From Candidatus Obscuribacterales bacterium (lineage in GTDB: Bacteria; Cyanobacteriota; Vampirovibrionia; Obscuribacterales; Obscuribacteraceae), in contig JARLHI010000048.1 in the NCBI GenBank assembly GCA_031292355.1, positions 124,001 to 188,000 of the forward strand: DNA of 64,000 nt, in the 5' to 3' direction. Below are positions 7,875 to 16,521 of the stretch, one piece after another. Position 1 is the stretch's first letter; every line of letters begins with the position of its first letter. The position numbers were made by a program, and so were the translations under genes. A model generated the notes under the pieces. The model was given only the letters and a program-made list of their open reading frames with translations. It made no database searches and had not been told where the DNA came from.

Positions 7875-9821
7875 TCAACGTCGCATCGGAATATTTTTGC
7901 TACCGTCTGGAAGATTGACTGCCAGTCTCTCATTCCAGGGTCTGCCGAAAATCGTGATTGTGCCTTTGACTTCACCATTGGGCTGCACAAGCGTTTGATC
8001 GAAATCGGCACGAACTGCCGCCTCGGAAAGTTTGTGACTACCATCGGAGATGGATATTACGTCAGGGCTGAAGCTGAAATTGTTGGAACCAGAGTTATGA
8101 ATAGTAACTGCAAGAATTGATTTACGAGGAGTAACACTCACTCCCTTGAGTTGAAAACTGATGTCACCGCTTCCTTTAGTAGCGCTTGAGGGATCTCCTC
8201 CATCAGAGTCCGGTTTACTTGCCGCTGCCTCTGGAGCAGGGCTGAGATCGCCGTCCTTTTTGCTTTCGCCTTTAGCTTTGTCTTTTTTGCCTTTCTTGTC
8301 CTTTTTAGTTTCTGACTTAGTGTCTGCCTTAGCTACCTTGGTCGGCTTCTCGTCAGCATCTTCACTGGCTTCGCTTTTTTCTGATTTATCAGATTTTTCA
8401 GCTTTGGCAGTTTCAACAGTTTTCGGTCCCTTTCCTTTGTGATGGAACAAACCACCAATTGGGTTAGTTCTTGAACTTCCCTGGCTGTCTTCCGAAGCTG
8501 TATCGATCGACTGGGTGATCGATTCGAGGCTTGGAGTGATTCCAGAAACTCGTCCGATAATTGTGCGGGCAGCAGCCGCTCCCGTCAAGGAGGCCAATTC
8601 ACTTTGTGCAGAATGCATATCTTCTTTTGTCGAATCAGCTTCAGTTTGAGCTTGCGACAAATCAGCTGCAGCACGTTGCGATTCTGACGCAGAATCAGCT
8701 GTCTCGGCTTCCTGCTTGCGGGCTAAGACTGTCTGTTGAGCCAGAGCAAATTTGTTGTACGAATATAAATAACGATAATAAGCTTGCACCATATCCATTT
8801 CAGCTTTCTTAACAGAAGGCACAATTCGTTTATCGGCGATATTGTTTGTTTTAAAAATTCCATCGACCATGCGCTGCGAAATGCTGATACTGCCCTTCGT
8901 GGCTTCTCCAGAGGGCAAAGCGACATCGATTTTATTTAAGTCTTGGGCGATTTTGTCGTCGCGACAAATCGTTTTAATTTCTGGACAATTACCCAGCACT
9001 CCTTTCCAAAGCACTTTTAAGTCATCGCGCTGCTTGTAGGAAGAACGTGCTTCCATGCCGCTTGGTGTAATCGGCACAAAGTTTGCTGCTTTCTTGGATT
9101 TAGCAGGAGCTTCCTCATCGTCATCTCTTTGTCTGCCACCGCCATTACCGGTGGAGAATGGACTACCAGCAGGTCGTGCTGAGGGGCCTGACGGCATAGG
9201 AGGCTGAGTCGGAAAGGGAATGCCGTAAGGATTCAAGTACGGATTAGCGTAAGGGTTAACGCCACCTTCGGCGGGCATGCCTCCTGCAAACGCCATGGTT
9301 TGAGCTTGAGTGGACAAAGTGATAGCCGGTGGTGGAGGCACCATCCCACCGCCAAGAGCACCAGCTGGTGGCGGAGGCACAGCGCCCGCGTTATAGTTGC
9401 CGCCATAAGTGGCCACCGGGGTCGGATTAACGGCGCCAGCGCTGGGGGTTGCCCAGTCATTGGTGGCGGAAGGACCAGAATTTGCAGTAGAGACTACAGG
9501 ACCAGCTGACAGTTCTTCAGCCGGTGGTGCAATCAACTCAGTGGAAGTTTTGGGCAACATGCGACCGAGACCGCCAAGATTGAGAACAGAACCATTAGCA
9601 GAAGCGCTGCCACCATTGACGCCTGGCGCCCCTGCTGCACCGACTTTCATCAATGCCGAAGCGGCGCCACCAGGCTTCGCTTCAAATCTTGGTCTTAATG
9701 CGCTGAGAATGCTGCCACCACTTGGTACTTCAGTGTGCAAATCTGAACTACCGCCGGTAGCTCCTTGAGAGCAACCGGCGATAAAACAAATTGAAAGTAG
9801 TGAAAACGCTATTTGGCGCAT
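7875..9821 (-). CDS. Large lipoprotein with coiled-coil segment and C-terminal beta domain
   Basis: 648 residues with a clear lipoprotein signal: MRQIAFSLLSICFIAGC, lipobox I-A-G-C, so Cys17 would be lipidated. A Gly/Ala/Pro-rich, probably disordered region covers 20-230. A globular part with two close Cys (NCPEIKTIC, near 280) follows. Next is a long helical coiled coil (about 325-420; Ala/Gln/Glu-rich, reminiscent of one TolC-type helical hairpin), then a highly charged Lys/Asp/Ser linker (about 465-540). The C-terminal 95 residues look beta-rich (ILAVTIHNSGSNNFSF). The stop overlaps the TTG start option of the next gene, which suggests translational coupling. An outer-membrane-anchored component of an envelope-spanning assembly is plausible. 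I cannot assign it to a named family. Confidence 0.75.
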   Translation of the reverse strand: MRQIAFSLLSICFIAGCSQGATGGSSDLHTEVPSGGSILSALRPRFEAKPGGAASALMKVGAAGAPGVNGGSASANGSVLNLGGLGRMLPKTSTELIAPPAEELSAGPVVSTANSGPSATNDWATPSAGAVNPTPVATYGGNYNAGAVPPPPAGALGGGMVPPPPAITLSTQAQTMAFAGGMPAEGGVNPYANPYLNPYGIPFPTQPPMPSGPSARPAGSPFSTGNGGGRQRDDDEEAPAKSKKAANFVPITPSGMEARSSYKQRDDLKVLWKGVLGNCPEIKTICRDDKIAQDLNKIDVALPSGEATKGSISISQRMVDGIFKTNNIADKRIVPSVKKAEMDMVQAYYRYLYSYNKFALAQQTVLARKQEAETADSASESQRAAADLSQAQTEADSTKEDMHSAQSELASLTGAAAARTIIGRVSGITPSLESITQSIDTASEDSQGSSRTNPIGGLFHHKGKGPKTVETAKAEKSDKSEKSEASEDADEKPTKVAKADTKSETKKDKKGKKDKAKGESKKDGDLSPAPEAAASKPDSDGGDPSSATKGSGDISFQLKGVSVTPRKSILAVTIHNSGSNNFSFSPDVISISDGSHKLSEAAVRADFDQTLVQPNGEVKGTITIFGRPWNERLAVNLPDGSKNIPMRR

Positions 9822-9867
9822 TTAGTTAGTTTTGGTCCATTCGTTTTGATCTAATGACCCTGACAAA

Positions 9868-10524
9868 TTAATGTCTCAACAGAGTTCCTCTCAAACTGGT
9901 TTCTGTACTGGAACTTGATCCAACACCGTTGCCAGCTCCTTGTCCGTAACCACCATAACTAGCCACTTTCGGAGCAGCTGCCGTATTGCCAGCAGTTCTG
10001 GCCATTGGATGGGCACCCATTCCACCAGCTGGACCAGCTGCAGCTGCTACAGCTGGCTTTTTAGCCATGATGTTACCGACAACACCTTGAGTTACACCAG
10101 GGAGCGCACCACGAGGAGCCATGCCGCGAGCGGGAATATTACTTGGTCCACCAAAACCGGATTTTGGCAAGGAACCGAGACCACCCGCTGGTGTACGATA
10201 GCCAGGATCTTTACCATTGCCTAGTTGCAAACCGCCTGCAGGTAAAGTCGGAGCACCGCCGCCTAAAGCACCGTTACCACCGCCGCCACCATTTGGATCA
10301 AAACCTTGCGGTCCTGGTGGCAACTGAACGTTCTGAGGAGCTGAAGGAGCTTCTCTAAAGTCACGAATAACTGGACGTTCATCAAGAATCTGAATTTCAC
10401 GGGGCGATTCGTGCCATGTCGCTTTACTGAGCGATTTTGCGTTCATTTGCTGCTGCGCAGACGAGGGCAGTACTGAGACTATGCTCAGTAACGCCACGGC
10501 CATTATGCTTTTAAGAAAACTCAT
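9868..10524 (-). CDS. Small secreted Gly/Pro-rich protein
   Basis: 218 residues starting at ATG 10524 behind a strong Shine-Dalgarno (AAGGAAGGT). A signal peptide (MSFLKSIMAVALLSIVSVLP, cleavage after SSA) is followed by a short conserved-looking segment (WHESPREIQILDERPVIRDF). The rest is Gly/Ala/Pro-rich with little predicted fold. It lies 46 bp upstream of the lipoprotein gene and 58 bp downstream of another signal-peptide protein in the same operon. I do not recognise a family. A periplasmic or surface structural role fits composition and context only. Confidence 0.7.
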   Translation of the reverse strand: MSFLKSIMAVALLSIVSVLPSSAQQQMNAKSLSKATWHESPREIQILDERPVIRDFREAPSAPQNVQLPPGPQGFDPNGGGGGNGALGGGAPTLPAGGLQLGNGKDPGYRTPAGGLGSLPKSGFGGPSNIPARGMAPRGALPGVTQGVVGNIMAKKPAVAAAAGPAGGMGAHPMARTAGNTAAAPKVASYGGYGQGAGNGVGSSSSTETSLRGTLLRH

Positions 10525-10582
10525 TACGTACCTTCCTTAGACTTTGCCTCTGTACCGCCAGATGCCACACTACATATATGCC

Positions 10583-11515
10583 CTAAAAATGGATTGCTCT
10601 GCTGGCCATACCGGATCCCATGCTACTCATTTGCATCATGGGGCTGATAAACATCTGTCTTCCCATCTGTTTCAGCATGCGACTGGAGCCTGAAGGTTGC
10701 TTCTTCTGCTGAGTGCTGCTGCCGCTAAATTCATCATCGGGCAAAGATAAATCCTGTGTCGTTGCTTGTTTGACTACAACAGGAGCGGGGGCTTCAGCAA
10801 CTATGCCAGCGTCAGCCCGGGGATTAAGAGATGGCTCTTTACCAAGCGAGGCTACGGGATTCGGAGCGGCACCACCGCCACCACCACCTCCGTTGACGGC
10901 ATAGCTGTCGCTAGCTGTGTTGGAAGAACGATAATGTCGGGTCGGCTCTTGCGGCGCGTATGCACCCGCTTCCGCATGTCGATAGCCGTTATAGCTTTTC
11001 TTTTCGATTCTCGTGTCGACGCCGCCGGGACTGCCAGGGCCATCGCTGCCGCCACCAGGTCCACCCCAATTTCCTCCACCGCCACCACCACCGCCGCCGC
11101 GCATGGCGCTCGCATTCCAACCGCTACCTGAACCGGGCAAATCAGCGCGATCGGGCAATGGTGGAAAACCAGCCTGAACAACTGGTTCGTCAGCGGCTAT
11201 ATAAGAAAGAGTCGGATCGGGTTTGGGCACTCTGGGGACAGGCACATAGCCTACAGATTGCGCCGGTGCCATCATCATAGCTGTCGGGCGCGGAGGCGGA
11301 GGTGGTGGCGCATGACGTTCGGCCTGCGTGCTGTTGGAATATTGATTATCTCCAGGCTGATGCACGAATTTCCCCATGTTCGTCGGCGGTAGGCTTGATG
11401 ATTGAGCGTAAGCCGCGCCGATAGAAGTCAGAGCTACTACGGCACAGGCTACCGCAAGCACTGTCGAGCGCTTCGAGAGGGCGAAAGTATTGGCTAGGTT
11501 ACGTGCGTGTCTCAC
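10583..11515 (-). CDS. Secreted Pro/Gly-rich protein, first gene of the exported-protein operon
   Basis: 310 residues starting with GTG 11515, supported by GGAGGG six bases upstream. The N-terminus is basic, followed by a hydrophobic core (VLAVACAVVALTSIGAAYAQ) and a probable signal-peptidase site after AYA. The mature part has a poly-Pro tract (PPPPPPRP), a YVPVPRVPKPDP segment, a long Gly tract (about residues 140-165) and a Met-rich C-terminus (MFISPMMQMSSMGSGM). No known domain was recognised. As the 5'-most gene it probably follows the operon promoter in the 11516-11986 gap. Confidence 0.7.
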   Translation of the reverse strand: MRHARNLANTFALSKRSTVLAVACAVVALTSIGAAYAQSSSLPPTNMGKFVHQPGDNQYSNSTQAERHAPPPPPPRPTAMMMAPAQSVGYVPVPRVPKPDPTLSYIAADEPVVQAGFPPLPDRADLPGSGSGWNASAMRGGGGGGGGGNWGGPGGGSDGPGSPGGVDTRIEKKSYNGYRHAEAGAYAPQEPTRHYRSSNTASDSYAVNGGGGGGGAAPNPVASLGKEPSLNPRADAGIVAEAPAPVVVKQATTQDLSLPDDEFSGSSTQQKKQPSGSSRMLKQMGRQMFISPMMQMSSMGSGMASRAIHF

Positions 11516-11986
11516 CGAGATCCCTCCGGGGATAGAAGACTGTTATTTGCACTGCCTCAGAGAACTTCGAACAAATAGTAAATAAAACGCCAAAAGTGAG
11601 GGTGCAAGCTTCGATTACAGTCTTTTGAATCTACTCCAATTGATTTCTAAACCTGGTTTGCGTTGCAGACCAAGTGATTCCTCCATGCGAAGTGACTAAT
11701 TTTTAATGTTTTTTGAGCCAATTGTCAATATGCTCCGCGTTCCTCCCCCTCTTTTTGTTGGCTGCAATACATTTTCTTAAACTACTTGACTTCCGACAAT
11801 TACCTATCCAAAATCGTAAACTCTAGCTAATGAACGTCGAAAGAGTCGCTAGAATGATGTTCAGGAAATTGCCGAGCTTTCAAATAGGCGTTTTATGTTT
11901 GAATAAACTGCAATATTGCGACACAAAGAGTTAGAAGCCCACGGGTGGCACCCTCAGATCAACACCCCGCCAGACTAGAATCAGCA
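11516..11986. other. Divergent intergenic region with likely promoters
   Basis: This gap separates the minus-strand exported-protein operon from the plus-strand TPR genes. It is AT-rich and has no convincing ORF. A candidate plus-strand promoter is TTGACT (11786-11791) with CAAAAT 17 bases downstream (11809-11814). GTG 11945 is an in-frame alternative start for the downstream TPR gene. Confidence 0.35.
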
Positions 11987-13852
11987 ATGCCTTTAAAGAA
12001 AGAAAGCAATCCAATTAGAAACAAAAAGAACCAATCCAATTTTTCTCTGCAAGCACTGAGCACTGGCGCAGTGGCTAGCTTTGTGGCGGCAATAACGCTG
12101 TCGCAGCTGCCAATCCCGGTGCAGGCAAAGGGCAGACGCGCAACAGCACCAGCTGCCGCTGCAGCCTCCGGTGGTAGCGCCCCAGTAATGAATCCGGCGA
12201 ATATGTCGCCTCTCGATCACAACAACAAAGCTGTCGAATACGGTCAAAAGGGTATGTGGGCTCAGGCCATCTCCGAGCACGAAATAGCCCTCAATGGCGA
12301 TCCAGAAAACACGCAGTTTAAAACCAACCTATCGGGCGCCTTGCTTAGATATGGTCAAGCGCTTGCGGCTAAGAGTAATTGGAATCAGGCTATTCACGAA
12401 TTTCGCGAAGCGCTCTATATCGACCCCAACAATGCTGACGCTGCTAACAATTTAGACCACTGCATTCAGGCACAGCACAGAGATCCCAGTCAGCATTTAA
12501 AAATGGGCGATGAGCTGGAAATTGAGGGAAATTATCCAGAAGCAATCGTTGAATACAGGCGCAATGTGCGAGCCGACGACGGTGGACCGGCAGCAGCGGC
12601 TCTTGCTCGCGCCTTGATCAAACAAGGTTCAAACACGCCCAGCCGGCTTGTGGAAGGCTACAGCATGATGGTCGTAGCCGTCGGCAAATCGTGGGATCCA
12701 AGCCAGCAAAATGACCTCGCCGCCTGCCATCAGCGCCTCGGCGACATTCTCAAAGAATACGCCTTTGTCGCTAAAAATGATAATCGTATGGAGCCAGCTC
12801 TAAAGCGCCTCTCCAACGCTTCTGTTGAATACAGACGGGCGGTGCAATTGAATCCAGGCAACACCGATGCTATTCGCAGCCTCGTTGAAGTAGCTCGAGA
12901 AGCTGTCGCTATAAAGCCTTCTTTCGATAATCACCTGATGCTCGGTAGTGCATATTTATTGCTTGGCGATTTAGATCGCGCCAAACAAGAATACGAAGCC
13001 TGCAATAAACTCGATCCTAACAGTGAAAGCCTCAACCTGGCTCGCAAAGCCTTTCACTGGGCAATAGCATCCAGTACTTTGCACGTTGATTTGTTACCAA
13101 ATACTGTTATCAAAGCCGAAGAACAGCTGAAGAAAAACCCCAATGATCCAGTCTGGTTGTACATCTGGGGCATGGCCAAACAACAGCAGGGCGAGCGCGA
13201 GATGGCCATGAAAGCTTACCTAAAGGCACTTAGTTTAAATCCTACATTGCCTAAATTAAAAGAACGCATAAATGCCATGAACGGTGGACCACCAGTAGGC
13301 AGTTCACCGGCAACACCGGGCAAACCGGGTGACAAAGTGCCTTCTACCGTTCCTGGTGCAAATGGTGCTCCAACACCACCAGCGGTGCCAACCGTCGATC
13401 CCACTCGCGTAGCAAAATTAGCTGAAATACAAGCAAAAATGCGCGCAAACGATCTAGAGGGCGCTCTCAAGGATGCAAATGACATCGCCATGGCTGATAC
13501 CAGCTGCGGTGAAGCGTGGTTTGATATAGCCACCATTCAACAAAAGAAAGGCAATCTCGATGAAGCTTCAAGCAGTTTCCGTCAGGCTAAACTACTTAAA
13601 TTCCCAGGCGCAGCTGAAGCCGGCAGACAGTTGGACATTATGCGCGTGCAGCCGCAAATAGAAGAAGCCGATAAACAAATGGCAGCAAACAATTTTGTGT
13701 CAGCTGCTGGCACTTTGCGAGAAGCTATTGGCCTTGCCCCGACTCTTTCCATTTTGCATAAAAAACTTGCCGACTGTCTCGATAAACTGGGCGATGCAAA
13801 AGAGGCTGGACGCGAACGCAAGAAAGCTGCTGAACTTGAAAAAGGGGACTAA
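11987..13852 (+). CDS. Exported TPR-repeat protein
   Basis: About 621 residues. A basic N-terminus and hydrophobic core (GAVASFVAAITLSQLPIPVQ, cleavage near QAKG) indicate Sec export. An Ala-rich spacer precedes TPR-like repeats: AVEYGQKGMWAQAISEHEIAL, then WNQAIHEFREALYIDPNN, YPEAIVEYRRNV, DLDRAKQEYEACNKLDPNS and others. A Gly/Pro linker (about 435-475) leads to a second TPR group (DEASSSFRQAK, AAGTLREAIGLAPT). TPR solenoids usually scaffold protein-protein contacts; the partner is unknown. ATG 11987 was chosen because it gives a normal signal peptide; GTG 11945 would add 14 residues. The stop lies 6 bp before the next TPR gene, so the two are probably co-transcribed. Confidence 0.85.
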   Translation: MPLKKESNPIRNKKNQSNFSLQALSTGAVASFVAAITLSQLPIPVQAKGRRATAPAAAAASGGSAPVMNPANMSPLDHNNKAVEYGQKGMWAQAISEHEIALNGDPENTQFKTNLSGALLRYGQALAAKSNWNQAIHEFREALYIDPNNADAANNLDHCIQAQHRDPSQHLKMGDELEIEGNYPEAIVEYRRNVRADDGGPAAAALARALIKQGSNTPSRLVEGYSMMVVAVGKSWDPSQQNDLAACHQRLGDILKEYAFVAKNDNRMEPALKRLSNASVEYRRAVQLNPGNTDAIRSLVEVAREAVAIKPSFDNHLMLGSAYLLLGDLDRAKQEYEACNKLDPNSESLNLARKAFHWAIASSTLHVDLLPNTVIKAEEQLKKNPNDPVWLYIWGMAKQQQGEREMAMKAYLKALSLNPTLPKLKERINAMNGGPPVGSSPATPGKPGDKVPSTVPGANGAPTPPAVPTVDPTRVAKLAEIQAKMRANDLEGALKDANDIAMADTSCGEAWFDIATIQQKKGNLDEASSSFRQAKLLKFPGAAEAGRQLDIMRVQPQIEEADKQMAANNFVSAAGTLREAIGLAPTLSILHKKLADCLDKLGDAKEAGRERKKAAELEKGD

Positions 13853-13858
13853 AAAGCG

Positions 13859-15667
13859 ATGATCTGGAGACACATTTCATCATCTCTTATTAGTAAAATC
13901 ATGGCACTGTCTGTGGTGCTATCAGTTGTCACGCCTGCAGTGTGTCCGTTTTCAGTGTCCGCCAAGGAAATCGCCGATGCCGACGAATACCTTATTCGCA
14001 ATCAGTTTAAGCAGGCTGAAGACGCCTATCGCGAATTAATAGATACAGATGAAACAGGTGACGCTTACGCCGGTCTCGCTGTTTCTTTAGCAAAACAAGC
14101 TCTACCCAGTAAAATTATTGAAGCTGAAAAGGTCTTGCGCCAGGCCAAAGACAAATTCCCAGACAACCCTAATGTAGGCGCAGCCGGAGGTTACGTCTGT
14201 TATGTACATTCAAGAACTGTCGCCTCACCATCCAAAAGAGAGCAGTACCTAGATGCATCTGAGAACCTCTGCAAAAGAGCATTAAAAGACAATCCCGATA
14301 TATTGATCGCGCAGCAAACATTAGGCATGGTAAAGCTTGCCGAAGACGACTTAGAAGGCGCTGTCAAGCCATTTCGAAAATCGGTTGAAATAGCAGACAA
14401 CGCAGTCAATCTAACTTTGCTAGCTCAAGTGCTGTTAAAGCAGAACCCGAAAGACAAAGAATCTGAAGAGCTCATTAACCGCGCTCTGTCGTTAAAGGGT
14501 GATTATGCACCGGCTAGATTGCAGAAAGCAATTGTTTTGCTGAATCAGGACAAAGCCGAAGATGCATTTCTTGAACTAAAAAGCATTGCGGATCCAAACA
14601 AAATTCCCGACATGGCGTCCTCTTATCAGCAAGTCATGGGCGACATCTACAAAAGGCAAGGTGATGGTCCAGCGGCCCTCAATTGTTGGAGAGAGGCGGT
14701 CAATAAAGATCCTCACAACCCAGACCCCTATCGCCGGTTAGCCGAATATCACACCATGCGCGGAGATGGCGAGCTGGCTATTTCTGAAATGCATGATGCT
14801 CTGGAAATTTTGCCAAACGACATGGCACTGCGCAATCAACTGGCGGAGCTAGCGTTGCGGCTGGACAAACTAGATGTGGCAGAATCTGAATATCGAACTA
14901 TTCTTGCAACCGAGCCCGACGAGCCAAATGCTCTTCTAGGTCTCAGTCGTGTTTATTTGAGAAAAGCTCGAAAAGATGGACAGTACCCGCCTGACTGGCA
15001 GGAACTTTTAACAAAATTGAATAATGTCGTCACCGACACGACTGCAACACAAACTGTTTCGGGCGGATTGTTTAAAGGTAAGCAAGACCTCAACGAAAAC
15101 ATCCAATTGAATGAGGCCGAAAAAGCCCTTTCGCAAAAGCGCTTTCGCGACGCGCGCAAGAGTTTTTCAACAGTTATTGACGCTCACAAAGACGAGCCGG
15201 CGCAGCTGCTTACACTCGGCGAACAGGCCTATAACGATGGCGATTTAAAATCGGCCGAGCAGGCCTTCAACGTGGCTAAAGAAATTCCTGAAGTTGCACA
15301 GCGAGCCGAACAGGGTATGAGTAAAATCGCCTCGCAACGCAGTGAAGCGGCTCGTCAAACCAAACTTGGCGACGCCACCTTGACCCTCCCGGACATCGCA
15401 GCTGACCATTACACACAGGCGTTGCTTGCCGATCCACAATTTCCGCCAGCCTATTTTGGCTTGTTTAATTTGTACTCTCATGGCAGTAAGCCCGATATTG
15501 CAAAAGCGATCGACAGCGGCACCTGCTTTTTAGAGGCCGCTGACGATGGCAACGAACACAGGCGCGAAGTTGAGTCTGGAATTTCCAAACTGCAAAGTCG
15601 GACGAAAAAGGAAAGCCCTCAGAAGGAAAGCCCCAAGAAGGAAAGTTCGAAGAAAAAAGGCAAATAG
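13859..15667 (+). CDS. Exported TPR-repeat protein
   Basis: 602 residues with a signal peptide (MALSVVLSVVTPAVCPFSVS, cleavage near VSAK). Many TPR units follow, for example FKQAEDAYRELIDTDE, LEGAVKPFRKSVEI, GPAALNCWREAVNKDPHNPD, GELAISEMHDALEILPND, LDVAESEYRTILATEPDEPN and LKSAEQAFNVAKEIPE. The last 25 residues are Lys/Ser/Glu repeats (ESPQKESPKKESSKKKG). Likely a periplasmic scaffold acting with the preceding TPR protein, given the 6-bp spacing and shared architecture. No enzymatic motif was seen. Confidence 0.87.
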   Translation: MIWRHISSSLISKIMALSVVLSVVTPAVCPFSVSAKEIADADEYLIRNQFKQAEDAYRELIDTDETGDAYAGLAVSLAKQALPSKIIEAEKVLRQAKDKFPDNPNVGAAGGYVCYVHSRTVASPSKREQYLDASENLCKRALKDNPDILIAQQTLGMVKLAEDDLEGAVKPFRKSVEIADNAVNLTLLAQVLLKQNPKDKESEELINRALSLKGDYAPARLQKAIVLLNQDKAEDAFLELKSIADPNKIPDMASSYQQVMGDIYKRQGDGPAALNCWREAVNKDPHNPDPYRRLAEYHTMRGDGELAISEMHDALEILPNDMALRNQLAELALRLDKLDVAESEYRTILATEPDEPNALLGLSRVYLRKARKDGQYPPDWQELLTKLNNVVTDTTATQTVSGGLFKGKQDLNENIQLNEAEKALSQKRFRDARKSFSTVIDAHKDEPAQLLTLGEQAYNDGDLKSAEQAFNVAKEIPEVAQRAEQGMSKIASQRSEAARQTKLGDATLTLPDIAADHYTQALLADPQFPPAYFGLFNLYSHGSKPDIAKAIDSGTCFLEAADDGNEHRREVESGISKLQSRTKKESPQKESPKKESSKKKGK

Positions 15668-15734
15668 CGAAACTAAAAAAAGCGAATTTCAAAATCGGCA
15701 GTAGAATAGTTAAGACATGAATTGAGGTTAGACG

Positions 15735-16187
15735 ATGAGTTTCGGAAAATCGAAAGGCGACAAACCGCAAAGAAGTCGTTCGAAGAATTTCGACGATCAG
15801 ATCATCGATGCCAGCCCCGGTGACAATCCACAAGAGATGGCAATGAGTGCAAATAGCTCGGCTCGACCGGCTAACATCCGCGAGACGAAAGCCTGGAAGA
15901 ACGTTTCTGGCGGTATCAAAGGCATCTGGGGCAGTTACGTCCAAACCCTCGTAAATGCCTTTAGCCGAATGAACCGTGACGAACAAATTGATTTGATTAT
16001 CAAAGGCTCCCAGATTGTCACTATCGGCGTAGCTGTAGTGGGTCTTGGTCTTTTTTACTATTTTCTCAACGTCACCATTCGCGTCCTGATCACACCCGCC
16101 TTGCTAGTCGGTGCATGGTTTCTGGGTACCAAGGTAGTGGCACCTGTTATGATCGAGCGCCTCAATCAGTATTTAAACGAAGAATAA
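15735..16187 (+). CDS. Small membrane protein with two hydrophobic helices
   Basis: 150 residues; ATG 15735 follows GAGG with seven bases spacing. The first 95 residues are polar and partly basic (PQRSRSKNFDDQ). Two adjacent hydrophobic segments come next (IVTIGVAVVGLGLFYYFLNV and VLITPALLVGAWFLG), so the protein is probably anchored with a cytoplasmic N-terminal tail. It sits in a run of plus-strand envelope genes. Family not recognised. Confidence 0.72.
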   Translation: MSFGKSKGDKPQRSRSKNFDDQIIDASPGDNPQEMAMSANSSARPANIRETKAWKNVSGGIKGIWGSYVQTLVNAFSRMNRDEQIDLIIKGSQIVTIGVAVVGLGLFYYFLNVTIRVLITPALLVGAWFLGTKVVAPVMIERLNQYLNEE

Positions 16188-16218
16188 CTGGATAGAGTAG
16201 TCAAACGAATCAGCAGCT

Positions 16219-16470
16219 GTGAAAGACCTGTTTAATCTGCAAACTTTGAAAATGATTGGCGGTGGAGCAATTATTTGTGCTGCCGCGCTGATCATGATGC
16301 CTGGACTAATCAGCTACCTCGCCGGGTTATCGCGGGTTCTCATCTTCATCACCGTAGTTCTCATTGGAGCTGCCGTTTTGAGCCGTGTTTATGCCACAAT
16401 TAACGCACGTACCCGCAAAAGCACTGCCGATAAGAGCCCTGTTGAGCCCGAGACAAAAGGGCAAGACTGA
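16219..16470 (+). CDS. Small membrane protein
   Basis: 83 residues starting at GTG 16219. Two hydrophobic helices (MIGGGAIICAAALIMMPGLI and VLIFITVVLIGAAVL) are followed by a short charged tail. It lies 31 bp after a similar small membrane protein, and the two may work together. The start is weakly supported, and an ATG at 16252 would remove most of the first helix. No family recognised. Confidence 0.6.
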   Translation: MKDLFNLQTLKMIGGGAIICAAALIMMPGLISYLAGLSRVLIFITVVLIGAAVLSRVYATINARTRKSTADKSPVEPETKGQD

Positions 16471-16472
16471 GG

Positions 16473-16508
16473 CATGAACTGAGCATGAACTGAACATGAA
16501 CTGAACAT
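16473..16508 (+). repeat. 11-bp tandem repeat upstream of an exported-protein gene
   Basis: Three copies of CATGAACTGA(A/G) lie head to tail, followed by a partial fourth (CATGA), just before the Shine-Dalgarno of the next gene. The array carries several ATGs in different frames. It may be a slippage-prone leader that alters spacing or decoy starts. Confidence 0.75.
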
Positions 16509-16521
16509 GAGAAGGATTGAT

